A DNA stretch of 49,958 nucleotides from Multifurca ochricompacta (lineage: Eukaryota > Basidiomycota > Agaricomycetes > Russulales > Russulaceae): assembly GCA_022496185.1 (NCBI GenBank), contig WTXG01000260.1:1-49958 (forward strand). Reading direction: 5' to 3'. The position numbers were made by a program, and so were the translations under genes. The notes under the pieces are model-generated. The model did no database searches. It saw nothing but the letters and a program-made list of their open reading frames with translations, and was not told the origin of the DNA. Below, in pieces: positions 20,938 through 31,338 of this stretch. How positions within the stretch are numbered: position 1 is the first letter of the stretch; every line of letters begins with the position of its first letter.

Positions 20938-22448
20938 AAATCCTTTTTGGCGAACGCCTTCTCTACCAAGATGGCTCGCACTTCCTCACTTTCCTTCATC
21001 ATATTTGCCCATATTCTTGCGCCTTTTCTTCTTTCGTCGGCATTTTCTTGTCGACGGTGGGTGGATTGTTGCGGATAGGTGAGACCGTTGCTTCCGCCAC
21101 TCGTGCCCCTTTCCTTGGGCATTCCCTTGACATGTGGCCCAACGCTTTGCAGCGAAAGCATCTCCCCTCCTTCATCAGCGTTTGTCTCTCGTCTTCAGTA
21201 AGCGCCACTCGCGCTCTGGTTCTGTCAGCCGAGGTGTCCATCGCATTTGGATCCCTTTGGGGGGCATGGGCGGGTTTAACTCCAAAGGCGGCCTTCCACT
21301 GGTCACGGGTTTTTCCTTTCTTAGTGTCGACTCCGAAACGTGTCTGGAAGTCGAGATAATCTTGTTGCTGTCGTCTGGCAGCATCGACCCATGCATCCCA
21401 GTCCTGGGGGTGATGGAACTGGATAATGTTTTTGACCAGCGGGTTGGGCAACCCTTGCGAGAAGAGGTCCAATGTAGCCTCTTCATCCGTGTCATACCCA
21501 GCCCTATTAGCCAGGCTTCTGAACTTCGCCACATAGGCATCCAATTCTCCCTTTCCATTTTAAGGGACTTCAGCTCTCGGGCAGCCTTCTGCTTGGCCTG
21601 CCCATCTGTGAACGCATCTTTGAATCTCTGGGCAATCGTTTCCCAAAGACCTTCACTAGTGGTACGACGACCACTTTCAACTTCTTCGTTCAGCCACTCC
21701 AGCTGTTCCATTGTCCAGTCATCTACTGCGTCTCCTCGTATCAGAGATAGGAAGAGATTGGCGCGCTGAAAGGGGTTGATGATCTGGGGAACATCATGGT
21801 TGAAATTCTTGAATGTTGTAAACTCCAACATGAATTTCTTGCTCTGGGAGCGGTCTCCGGTGAATGTCTGGGGCAGTACTCCCGACAGCCGCCCAGAGGG
21901 TGGGGGTATATTTGGCGGCATCATTGCTGGCGGAGGTGGCGGGGGAGGAGGGACTGGGTCTGGGAGCTGGGCAGCGATAGTAGACATTCTTTGTTAGATG
22001 GAGTGACGGTGCTGGTGGACTGTGTGGATATCTGAGGAGTTGTCAAAGCAGGGGCTCTGATCGTGACAACTGCCGGTGCAACTGGGGTTGTAGTCGACGC
22101 TAATACCAGTGCTTCTTCGCTATGTTCTTCTACGTACTCTTCTGGTTCAGAGTCCGTGACAATGGCCGGGGGATTTTCTCTCCACGGTCCTAATCCGAAT
22201 TCAGGTGGGGCGGGTCCTGTAGTGACCCAAGAGTGTCGGCTATCCGAATATCGGATCCGATACCAAACCCTCTTCTCGTCGTCGTATTCTACCGGTTGGT
22301 ATCTTCCGTCGTGATAGACGTAGTATCCAAACTCGGATTCAAAGTCCTTCCAGGCGGCAGAGCCAAGTGTCTGCTGTGAAAGATTATGCTCTTCTCGACG
22401 TTCGATGAGTTCTTCTTTAAACAAGGTCTGACTGCGGCTGGAAGCCAC
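20938..22448 (-). CDS. Family A gag with CCHC zinc knuckle
   Basis: The N-terminal domain begins MASSRSQTLF at 22448, but the codon is GTG where the older family B copy has ATG. A proline-rich segment (MSTIAAQLPDPVPP) and the capsid-like region (FMLEFTTFKNFNHD ... DDWTMEQLEWLNEE) follow, and a knuckle CFRCKALGHMSREC (CX2CX4HX4C) lies near 21150. Frame steps at about 22020, 21560 and 21020 each equal a one-base loss. Gag and pol were probably one continuous frame, as in Tf1-type elements. Confidence 0.88.
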
Positions 22449-22454
22449 GATGAG

Positions 22455-22465
22455 AGACTTGACTT
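22455..22465 (-). promoter_or_regulatory. Self-priming primer-binding site
   Basis: Two bases inside the 5' LTR the minus strand reads AAGTCAAGTCT. This is the exact reverse complement of AGACTTGACTT, which starts 34 bases after the TATATAA box in the LTR (minus strand, 22700 to 22690). A transcript that begins there could fold its 5' end onto this site, as established for Tf1. The site is not preceded by the TGG expected for priming by a tRNA 3' end. Confidence 0.8.
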
Positions 22466-22467
22466 GA

Positions 22468-23049
22468 TGTTACGTCCGGTGCAGGACGTTCCACACGACT
22501 TGTGTGACAGCGTATTCGTAGAGTCAGATAAGAAACCAATAAGGCTTCTTGGAGTGTAAGGGGGATGAGTCAAGGTCAAAGGGACGCTTCCCTAAGACGA
22601 TGTTGAACGGGGAAGTGCCAAAAGCACTTGAGACAACTGAGTCAGAGATCAAAGGGGATGTCCAGAAGACAGGCACCGATGTATTCAATAAGTCAAGTCT
22701 GAGGTCTACAGGGTAGCTACAGCGGACTTATATACGTAACTCAGTGGGCGTCTACGAGATAAGAGTACGAGTCAGATGGGCCCAAATATACGAAAGCGGA
22801 GGGCGTAAAGCCTTGCTTCTGATAGGGTACTAAGTAAGTGTCCGATCTTAAGATAAGGAGATAAAGAGATAAGGAAGTAATCATAAGCAAACAACTGTCA
22901 ACAGATGCAAACTGGTCACGGGGATGGGAGCAGGGCACGTGAGGGGTCCCACGATGGAGATGTGATCAAGAAGTGTAAAGTGGGCGGCAAGGAGGGGTCG
23001 TCATTGGGCAGTAGAAAGAAAACGGGGACAGACGGTAGAGGTTGTAACA
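22468..23049 (-). repeat. Family A 5' LTR with promoter
   Basis: A 582-bp LTR that drives the minus-strand element. TATATAA reads on the minus strand at 22734-22728 and the inferred transcript start at 22700. Compared with the 3' LTR it lacks one base at each of four places (near 22,512, 22,767, 22,895 and 22,914) and differs by three substitutions. Confidence 0.93.
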
Positions 23050-23054
23050 CCTCT

Positions 23055-23190
23055 TGCTTTGTGTGGCCTTGAACCTTGAACACAGCCCTTGTGGTTGCCT
23101 TGACACCTTGAATCAACATGTGCCCCTCTTGTATCTTGTGGGCCTTTAGCTTGAAATGACGACTGACACAGCAGAGACCTGGCTGTGACA
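23055..23190 (+). repeat. Right part of the split family C-like LTR
   Basis: Continues the LTR interrupted at 15584 and ends GACACAGCAGAGACCTGGCTGTGACA, like the family C LTR end at 10,517-10,543. The CCTCT at 23050-23054 is the target duplication of the family A insertion. Confidence 0.7.
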
Positions 23191-24318
23191 GTTGATCTGC
23201 TTTGATATTTCATATGATAATACTAGAACATATTTAAAGATACCCTGTAGCATACATCAGATGAGATCTTTTATTTTTGTGGCTGCAGATGTGTTTTATC
23301 TTAGAATTTCTACTGATCTTGTCAATGCATAATTGGTGCCTATACCTGCCAAACCCACTGCATGGGTATGGGTTTCCATGGGTTGGGAGCTGTATACCCA
23401 TACCTGTACCTGGCAAAACCTGTGGCACTTACCCATGTGGGTATGAAAACCCTTGACAATCACTACCTGTGGGTAACCTGCAGGTTACCCATACCCATAG
23501 CAACAGGTATGGGTACAGGTACAGGTACCAATGAAGATACCCAGGGGTTACCCCTGCTATTCACTAGATCTGCATCATGAAGGTCAAAGAAAATGGGGTG
23601 ACTGGGTAGCAGTTGTAACAGTGGATCTGAAGAAGGATCTTAACCAGTCAAGGGGGTACCTGAATTGTGGGAGAGGGTGGTGGAGGAGTGGAATAAAAAT
23701 GCACCAGAATGATGGCAAAAGGTTATAGAAAGGATGGGATGGCTAAAAGGATATAAACAGTTACCAAGGCAAAAAGGGGTGATATAAAGTAGTAATTGGG
23801 CAGATAGTGGATTTACAGTATCAGCAAAAAAAACCACATCTCTTTTCATGCTATTTCAATGCCATACACATTGCCAGGTAGGTTGACCAACTAAAGCCAT
23901 AGCAGAAGTTAAGTGTGCTCAGTCACCTCAAGGTGTGTACTCTGCTGTCTGACTCCTGTAAGGGGGTCCTAACCCAATGCATAACCATTGCTATGGAAGG
24001 GATAATTGAGAAGACATACAAGACAAATAAAGATCTTTCAATGAGGTGTCTCCACCAAAGTATTTTTATCTTGTCCAAAAATAATGATTATGTAATGTGT
24101 AATTTATTACATAATGTCCACATGGTAGGCCACCTACCACAAATATTTCATAATTTTAGCAAATTTATCCAATGAGGTAAAAATCATTCTTTCTCAAAGC
24201 TAACAACATTGAAAGGGTTTTTTGAGTCACTGTATATCAGCTACTAGATTAAACAAACATGTTATCTTGTTATCTCATTTAATGATGTGATTTGATCACA
24301 TGTCAGATCTTAGATGTA
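23191..24318. other. Non-coding stretch with a GGTATGGGTA-type minisatellite
   Basis: At 23,340-23,545 words such as TACCCATACCTGTACC occur many times on both strands, including GGTATGGGTACAGGTACAGG and an inverted pair around CTGCAGG. No gene is supportable in 23,546-24,240. From 24,240 to 24,316 the sequence is related in reverse to 14,735-14,770, and it continues after the pogo insertion. Confidence 0.6.
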
Positions 24319-25105
24319 CAGTCAACATTCTCATAATGCATAGCCCTTGTTCCAGCCTCCTGCTATGCATGATGGGATTTTATGCATGATCATATTTGTG
24401 ACAAATGTGACAAAATGTGACATTTTTCGAAAATTTATGTTGCTGGCACTCTCAGTGCTCATATAGAAGGTCTAAGATGTGATAGAAGTATTAGATTAAA
24501 GGGGGGGGCACTCCAAAACTTGTCCAATGTGACTTGAGTTTGTGTAGTAAACTCTAATTGGTGCAAATGAGCACATAACTTGTGCAGTTGTTGTAGAATC
24601 AGTGTTGAGATACCATTGACATTAGAGTAATGCAAACAATGTTTCTTGAGCTGCTTGCAAAGTCCCTTTCCCTCCTTTGCTGATAGCCCTTCATCTCCAC
24701 TCCCTTCCTCTTCATCATCATCCATCTCCTCATCTGGGGTGTCCATAGTCATGTGAAGAGCTTCTGCAATGATCTCATCATTGCCAACAGGGAACTGGTA
24801 ATCCAAATGGCCAATCTCAGTCTCCTCAATTGGATTGAGGAGATCTTAACTGCCACACTCATTTGAGCTTTACATCAGCATTTTAGACTTGATGCATGGG
24901 CAGACATGCAGTATTTGGGACCACTTCTGGCCACAAATTACTAAATATGGCAAATATGGTAATGCATAACCCCAAAATGTGTCATGCATTATTTGAAATG
25001 AGAATTCATGCATAAATCCCTATGTCCCATGTTGGTTCTGGCCTCAAGCCATGCATTATTGGAGGTTATGCATTATTAGGTCATGCATTATGAGGATATC
25101 AACTG
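24319..25105. mobile_element. pogo/Tigger-like short DNA transposon, 787 bp
   Basis: The ends are CAGTCAACATTCTCATAATGCAT and, in reverse, CAGTTGATATCCTCATAATGCAT, an imperfect terminal inverted repeat of about 25 bp with a second ATGCATNACC word inside. It is bordered by TA on both sides (24317-24318 and 25106-25107). The sequence on the two sides joins into a segment that also occurs, without the insertion, at about 14,690-14,730. Ends starting CAGT with TA duplications are typical of pogo/Tigger/Fot elements. Only a fragment of transposase is inside, so it depends on another copy. Confidence 0.82.
24459..24806 (-). pseudogene. C-terminal tail of a pogo-like transposase
   Basis: The 115-residue frame has an acidic stretch (DEEMDDDEEEGSGDEG), a basic/helical stretch and QVTLDKFWS near the end. 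Acidic region, helix and a terminal Q..L..F(F/W) are how pogo/Tigger transposases commonly finish. Q-V-T-L-D-K-F-W matches the PCNA-binding (PIP-box) pattern Qxx(L/I)xx(F)(F/W), reported for pogo-type transposases. The DNA-binding and catalytic domains are missing. Confidence 0.55.
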
Positions 25106-25107
25106 TA

Positions 25108-25788
25108 TCTAATTAATTGTGAATGTGTTTTTGACTTGTGTCAGACTGCTATCCTGGAACCTCTACAGGTACCGGTATCTTGGTTCAACAGAATTTGCCG
25201 TTGTTTACTTTGCACGTGATGCGTCACAATGTGCTGGGTGAATAGCATTCAGTTCCAAACCAAACCTCCATCTCCGGGATCAGAGATCAGAGATCATTCA
25301 CTTGTCACATGCCTCCGGGTTTGACGATTCGACCCTTTATAACCGGCGAAAAGTGCTTCCTTTACGTGTGCTCTCGATATGTTAATAGTCGCCGCTAAAG
25401 CTTTCGAAGCAAGATTGTCGGTACACCTGCCAACAGGTCTCAGTTCCCTTCAACGCTTGAACGGAAGGTAAACGGACGACAGCGTTCTCGAGCGCAGTGC
25501 GACCGGATCCGCATGAGCCCCCTGCGAGTACTAAACAGGGACCGGGGACCCGTTCTGGGACTAAAGCCGAGAAGGACGGTAATGCACAACTACTGTACGG
25601 AAAAAATAAAAAAATAAAAAGCCAAGATTTGTTTGGTAATGACCACCGGACGCAGAGCGGGGACAATCCTATTCATTCAAGGGCCGACGCCGCCAGACAT
25701 AAGTATTCCGCAATATCTCAGCCTGTAAAAACGACACGATTTATTAATAATACAGCTTCCATATTTCGTGATGCTATGTTGGAGTCCA
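25108..25788. other. Boundary between transposon block and host genes
   Basis: 25,108-25,200 is older repeat sequence (see 14,580-14,720). A motif at 25,213-25,250 (CACGTGATGC ... GTGCTGGGTGAAT) recurs at 34,111-34,150 and 35,321-35,360. The remainder is unique, more GC-rich sequence that should include the 3' UTR of BRO1. No gene was recognised. Confidence 0.5.
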
Positions 25789-25790
25789 AA

Positions 25791-28700
25791 CTACCGCCCA
25801 TACTGGCCATACCCACTATACGTTTGCTGCTGACCGGGCGGCGGCGGCGGGGCAACATAGGGTGGACGCGCCCCCACACTGTAACCCTGCGGAGGGGGTG
25901 GTTGCGCATACGAGACGGGAGGTGGTGGAGGCGGCAACGCCGGCGAACTGCCCTGCCTTGTAGGCGGGGGAGGAGTTGCCGAGTACGGGTATACAGAGTG
26001 ACTGGGAGGTGGGTGTGACTGGTACGTTTGGTTCTGCGCTTGGCCTGAGGGAGAGTAAGATACCTGACGTTGGGGTGGCGGTGGGGGAAAACGACTAGTG
26101 CCTGCGAGAGAGCCGAGGTTAGCATAGGGGTCGCGCTGCGTCAGAGTTGGCGCCAGCCCGTCAGGCGAATGCCCGGATACGGGAGGGGGATACGAAGGAC
26201 GGGTGTACAATTGATTATCAGGTGATTGACCTGATGCAGGCGGTGGTAGAGTATATGGGACTGTCTGCGAAGCAGGAAGGGATGGGGACGGGTATGACTG
26301 AGGCGGTGGAGGAGGGAGACCCGAATGAGCGTCCTGCCAGGCGGGTGTCCACGAAGCCGGCGGAGGGGGTGGGTTTTGTGATGCCGATACGCTTTGTAGT
26401 CTCATGGAAGAGAAGGCTTGATTCAAATTGGAAGGCGGGGGCGGTGGGGGAGGTGGCTTTGGTGGGGATGATACTTGGTGCGTTCCTGGTCTCGACAGTC
26501 GCTGCTGTGTCTCAGCTTGTGCGACAAGTGTATCGCGCTCGGATTTTCGCGAAGAAACGAAATCCTTGACATTGCGGCGAAGTGTTGATGACAAGCCACT
26601 TAACTCAGAGTAAAATTGAAGGCCCTTGCTATCCGGTGAAAATGCGGAGTTAGAGGCGAGTAATACGGTGTGAAAGGTTACTGACGCAAGACCATCTATG
26701 ATTTCCATGTACCTCTCGCTGGCCTGACTGAACCTCCGAACGGTTTCTTTTTTTCGACGTTCTCTCTCGTCCCACTTGCGTGCACCATCTCCGCGTCCTG
26801 CCAAGTCTTTCAGTGCCCGCCAAAATTGTGTGATCTCTTGAATTGTCGCCTGTTGATGGTGCACTGTTTGATTAAGGCGCTGTTGATATGGGCGAAACTT
26901 CTCAAGTTCTGAAGCAAAAATTGACGGTTCGACGTTTGGATTGCGGCGATTAAGAAGTAAAAGGTGAGATACATCATCGGCTTGTATCTGGAATGACAGT
27001 ACAGTTAGCACTTCAGGGAGGCGCAAGTAACTCGTTACCTTCTCTTTGAGATCCTTGAGGGTCTGGTCTCTTTCCCTTTCAATCTTGTTCAAACGTCCGA
27101 GTCTTTCGTCAATATCTTCCACGAGGTGCGCTATCTTTGCTTTTTCTGCATCATCCTTATCTGTGTCAAGATCTAACAAGCTTTCCCGCCTGTCATGCCC
27201 TCGTGCGCTTTCTTTGAATACTTTCTCCACGTCATCGGAAATGAGCAGCAACACGTCACCCTTGGCAGAATCCCACATGGCTTTCACCTGGCCATCTGAC
27301 GCCCCAGCGGCATCGAGCGCCTGCAGATGGCTCTTGAGGTCGGCTCGAAGACCCTTGGTTAAACCGGAGGATGGAGCCTGCGTGAAATGGTGGTCATACT
27401 TGACACGCATGGCTTCGCAGTCTTGACTCTCGATGTCCAGATCTCGGGCGCTTGAGTCGAGCTCGATGCGCACGGACTCTTTCAGTTCTCTGAGCCGCTT
27501 GAGCAGGGTGTCCACACCTTCGCGCTCCTCAATAACACCAATATCCTGGCGGTATCGGCGCACGTCAAGCGGAATCTCGTCTTCTCCTGCGACGGCCCCT
27601 TCAACCATTGCACGGAAGCGCGGTAAACCAGCCTTTACGCCAAGGGCTTCCAGTGCGCTGCGGGCCTCGCCTGCTGCACCGTCGGCCTTCTCGACTTCGC
27701 TGCGCACAAGCTTCGCCTTCTCTTCTGAGTATATACTTGCACTTTCGTGGACACTCAAAGGGACGAGGCGCAAGAACAAATCCGAGCCAATGACCTTCTG
27801 CACTTCAGGGGTACCATACACTTCTTGGATAGGGATCGGAGTCGCGACTACTGCCTTGTCTACGGAGGGGAGTGTCTCTGCCGTCGGCAACACTGCATTA
27901 TAGATAAGGTCGTTGTCTCGTTGGGCCTCCGCCTTACGCTCTGTCGAAAGTGCCAGCTGTGACTTTGCAAGCTCGAAGAGTGACTGGCCACAATCTGCTG
28001 GCAGATTTGGAGACATCTGAGGCAGAAACATGGTATTGAAGTTAGACGCAATCCTGTGTGCTTCTTTGGCGGCGGCCTCAGCAAGTTGGAAGCGAACGAG
28101 GGCATCTCCATATTTGGACGCCGCGTTGTCAGCGAGTGCACGGTGGAATTGTGTAAGAGAGGAGAAATGTTTGGCCTTGATCTTAAACATTAGGTGTCAG
28201 ATTTTAGGATTCAATGATAAACAGGGCCGCATAGTCCTACCTGGAGAACTGTGATCCAGTTTCTATCGAAAATACCCTTTCCCATGAATTCCTTGACTTC
28301 TTCGTTAAGTGCATTGTACATCGACGCAGTTTGAGACGCGACTTTGGAGATCAAAGCGTTACCCTTCTTCTCATCTCGACACTTTTCCCAAAACACTTCA
28401 GTGGCTTGAGCCAAAATGACTCCGACGAGAAACTTGATGACCTCGCGGCTGAGATCCGTGGACGGTGCATGCAGAAAGTTCTCGTTGATATATGTGAGCA
28501 TTCCAGCACAGCAGCGCAGATAATAGAATGCACGTTTCAGGCCCTCGGGATCTGACCGGCTCTGAGAGGCTGCTATTGCGGAATGAGTAGAGGCAATCTG
28601 GAATATGATCGACGCCTTCTCGTATGCGAGGGATGTTTGGACGATAAGTTTGTTAGTGAAGGCATCGCGCCAAGGAAAGTTGACACGAATCTCTGGAAAA

Positions 28701-28986
28701 CGAAGTTCAAGAAGTTCGAGTTGCCCAAAATACTTGTAAAGTAAGTCACGGGCTAAGTTGCGTCGGCAATGTTCCTCCTACGAGGGCGAGGGAACGCACC
28801 AGTCATATCACTTCCAGCTCCTTTGACAGCGTCCTGCCGACACCTCTGGAGAGAAGCACACTCGGTCGCATAGTTGTCTGAATCTTCTCCGTATGACTGG
28901 GAGATCGCACTCCGAATTGGCAAAGTCCAGTCGACTTCATCCGTGCCCTTCTTTGGGATTGAGATCATGGGAGACTGGGATGCCAT
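25791..28986 (-). CDS. BRO1: BRO1/ALIX-family vacuolar protein-sorting protein, 1,029 aa
   Basis: Three exons: 28986-28800, 28752-28241 and 28181-25791, with introns of 47 and 59 nt. The start [13 protein letters not shown] and the blocks [36 protein letters not shown] and [19 protein letters not shown] are typical of the BRO1 domain (about residues 1-390). A long helical V-type domain follows (~400-760), then a proline-rich tail of ~260 residues with P8 runs, YP and PPPP motifs. Bro1 binds ESCRT-III (Snf7) and recruits the deubiquitinase Doa4 at endosomes for multivesicular-body sorting. The family also includes Rim20/PalA of pH signalling, but the start matches Bro1 better. All phases agree and no frame break was seen. 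Confidence 0.93.
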
Positions 28987-29608
28987 AGTGTGCAAGCTCC
29001 AAAGAAGAGTAAGGGAGGTATTGTGAAAGGGTAGGGGAAAGGAGAAAATTGAGTTAGTTGTTACGCGCAGTCACAAGTATCTATGCTATTGTAAGGGTGA
29101 TACACTGCGTGAGAGAGTGTGTAAGTGTATGCGTGCGTGCGTGATTATAGTAGTATAATAAACCCACGCACACACGTGACACAATATTCTCTACTTTCAA
29201 ATATATTCTCTACTTTCTTTCAAATATTCAGAATACCCATATAACAATTAAATCCATTTAGTAACGAGTAGGTTTCATATAATTGATCACAGTGGTTGAT
29301 GGCGGGGTGATCCTATTTGAAATACCATCCGCTATCTCCTGAGATCTCTATGGATAAGGTACAAGATCACGGACTCCCATCCGTGAACCAAACGCTTACA
29401 AAAATTAATTCCTCCTGAGAATTTGCCTCGTCCATGACTCAATTAAAATAGCGTATCATCATGATACCTTTAGTCTCAGCAAACCCACGTCATTCAGAAA
29501 CGATATCCCCTTCAACGCCCAATGGGACATTAAAGTTGATGATGGGTTCCGAGAGGTTGCCTTTAAGATGATGTTAGCAGGAAACACTTTGAATGGCCAT
29601 GTAATATA
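28987..29608. other. BRO1 upstream region
   Basis: The promoter and 5' UTR of BRO1 should lie in the first few hundred bases. A purine-pyrimidine repeat (GTGTGTAAG...GCGTGCGTGCGTG, then CACGCACACACGTG) occupies 29,107-29,180. No gene is seen. Confidence 0.5.
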
Positions 29609-30013
29609 TCATACTGGAATGGTAGGTCGAATGTATGGTCTTCGCCTGGCTGGGCCGTCGAAGATCTTTGGAGGAGGGAGGGAGGTCGGAAGAGTCTTGA
29701 AAGCTCTTGTATAGATTGATCTCGAATTCCTGCCTCGAGACGGTCCGTCGTAGAGTACCGGTTCTGGTAGAGATGGTGCTGTCCGCCGTCTTGATGGGTC
29801 GACAACTCGAGAAGGTGTAAACCCGAGGAGTGTGGAGGACCCCCCAAGTTGATGTGGGACGTCAAAAATATCAAGGAATTCCGCAGACGAGGGTGTAGTC
29901 AATAAAGTCGCTGCTGTCGCTGTACGTCGCGGCGAAGCCGTAGAGATATGTGACGGGGTAAGGACACGGTTGATGAGAGAGACTCGCATGGAGGTGACAC
30001 TAGCAGACTGCAT
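29609..30013 (-). CDS. Hypothetical protein, 134 aa, possible mitochondrial presequence
   Basis: The start is chosen at MQSASVTSMRVSLINR (30013). The first ~45 residues hold several Arg, many Ser/Thr/Ala and no acidic residue, as in mitochondrial presequences. The rest is Pro/Arg-rich, with a repeated motif (VLYDGPSRGR and KIFDGPARRR). No domain is recognised. It has no close neighbour in the same direction, and no introns are needed. Confidence 0.5.
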   Translation of the reverse strand: MQSASVTSMRVSLINRVLTPSHISTASPRRTATAATLLTTPSSAEFLDIFDVPHQLGGSSTLLGFTPSRVVDPSRRRTAPSLPEPVLYDGPSRGRNSRSIYTRAFKTLPTSLPPPKIFDGPARRRPYIRPTIPV

Positions 30014-31338
30014 TATGAGAGACTCAAGCAAAAGACGCTTTATAAGATTAGAAAGCCATCTCCAGCAGACCCATACGAATGCCTAACTAAGAAACGTCAA
30101 AAGTCTCTGAGTGCCAACAGCACCATGCGGACTTGGTGCGGACTTAAAGGTCGAGCAAGCAATGGGTGACAAACGCCGCGAAAAGATTGTAGGGTCACTA
30201 CTTGGGCTGAAGCAGAAAATTCTCAGCCCGGTTTCATGTTCATTTTCCTTTACCGGTGATGTGCTTCCAGAGACCACTCAATTGACATGAGTATGAACTC
30301 AAGGTGACCCTTCCGCATAATCGCCACGGTTCGTCACCTGGTGCCAAGGTAAACAACAGCGAAGAGTCCGAGTCCAGGGATCTGAGCAACTTCAGAATAC
30401 GGGGCTAAGATCTCTTGGAGGGTGAGCCTTCCATGCTAGTAAATTGCATCGAGCTCGCACTGACATATAGGACATCGAAGGTCGTCACATGGTACACGCA
30501 AGATGGCTCTAAGTTTAACGGTACGCATAATGGTTGGTATCTCCAATGGAATGAAGTCAGTTCGGGAGAGTGTAAGCTAAGAAGTTGAGAAATTACTCAC
30601 GTCACTTCCAAGCACATGAGCTGCATTCTACTCCACATTACAACAGGTATTCTCAATCCGTGATTCTCATCGACCATTATGATTCAAACGGCCATTCTCG
30701 GTGGCCTAGAAGCTCCATAATCCACGATCTATGGTTGGGGCTAAGTGATCGGGAAAGCGGGATTAACAGGAACAAGGATTAGATATTTTTAATTACATAC
30801 CACTATGCGCACGCGCACACGCACATACACACGTGCGCCACCTGCTGAGTCTTCAAAGCCGCATGGTAAGTGTGCAGCGACACCGCCTCAAAGATCGATA
30901 TCAATGTGTTGTGTGTGAGGTGTGAGCATTTGTGAGTTTGAGTTGGGTCAGCTGACTTGGGAATGTATACGTGCACGTGACTTCCGTTAACCAAGGGCCA
31001 GGCAAGAAACTGCAATCTCGCAGCACTGCAGTGCTGAGAATAATTTCCCAATCCCAAACAATTCAACCGAACTGTCCAGGACATTTTGCAAATATTAACT
31101 GACGGCTGAAACTCTGCGGTTTCATCTCTCCCTTTGTCTTGGGGTGCTTGTGGGATCATTTCTGCCTCGTTGGCTCCACGTGTCCGGGTTTGGTCTCTTT
31201 CGCCTCCAGGCGAGCTGAATTTGGAGTGGGGTGCTCTGCATTGCTTCCACGAGGCAAGAATTGCGATAGTAAAAGGCCATCGATGCGTGCCACTTTCTTG
31301 ACCGTATCATCTCTCCTCTACCAGTCAACACCTCTGCC
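30014..31338. other. Intergenic region with a possible RING-finger relic
   Basis: On the minus strand, 30,440-30,625 reads HVLGSD, then after an intron-like break LRAILRVPCDDLRCPICQCELDAIY and a stop. The H and CPIC spacing recalls the end of a RING finger, but the first half is not found. A CA/CG-rich microsatellite lies at 30,805-30,840. The sequence before 31339 should contain that gene's promoter. Nothing else is supportable. Confidence 0.4.

Larger units (their letters stand above)
15590..23049 (-). mobile_element. Full-length family A Ty3/gypsy chromovirus, 7,460 bp
   Basis: The element runs between 586-bp and 582-bp LTRs and is flanked by CCTCT at 15585-15589 and 23050-23054. In minus-strand order it has a 5' LTR, a self-priming site, gag, protease, reverse transcriptase, RNase H, integrase, chromodomain, a third ORF, a purine tract and a 3' LTR. 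This domain order with a terminal chromodomain marks it as a chromovirus. The LTRs differ by about three substitutions and four single-base gaps, so insertion is recent. The coding part has no nonsense codon in the reconstructed frames but at least twelve frame breaks. Confidence 0.95.

Noticed and set aside
16207..22448. Programmed frameshifting in gag-pol
   Set aside because: Too many shifts, at unrelated places, in the same direction (a lost base), including inside domains; no consistent slippery site or structure.
27046..27903. Plus-strand ORFs inside BRO1 (27046-27426 and 27433-27903)
   Set aside because: Antisense shadows of a strongly conserved minus-strand gene; Ser/Arg-rich translations without similarity to anything known.
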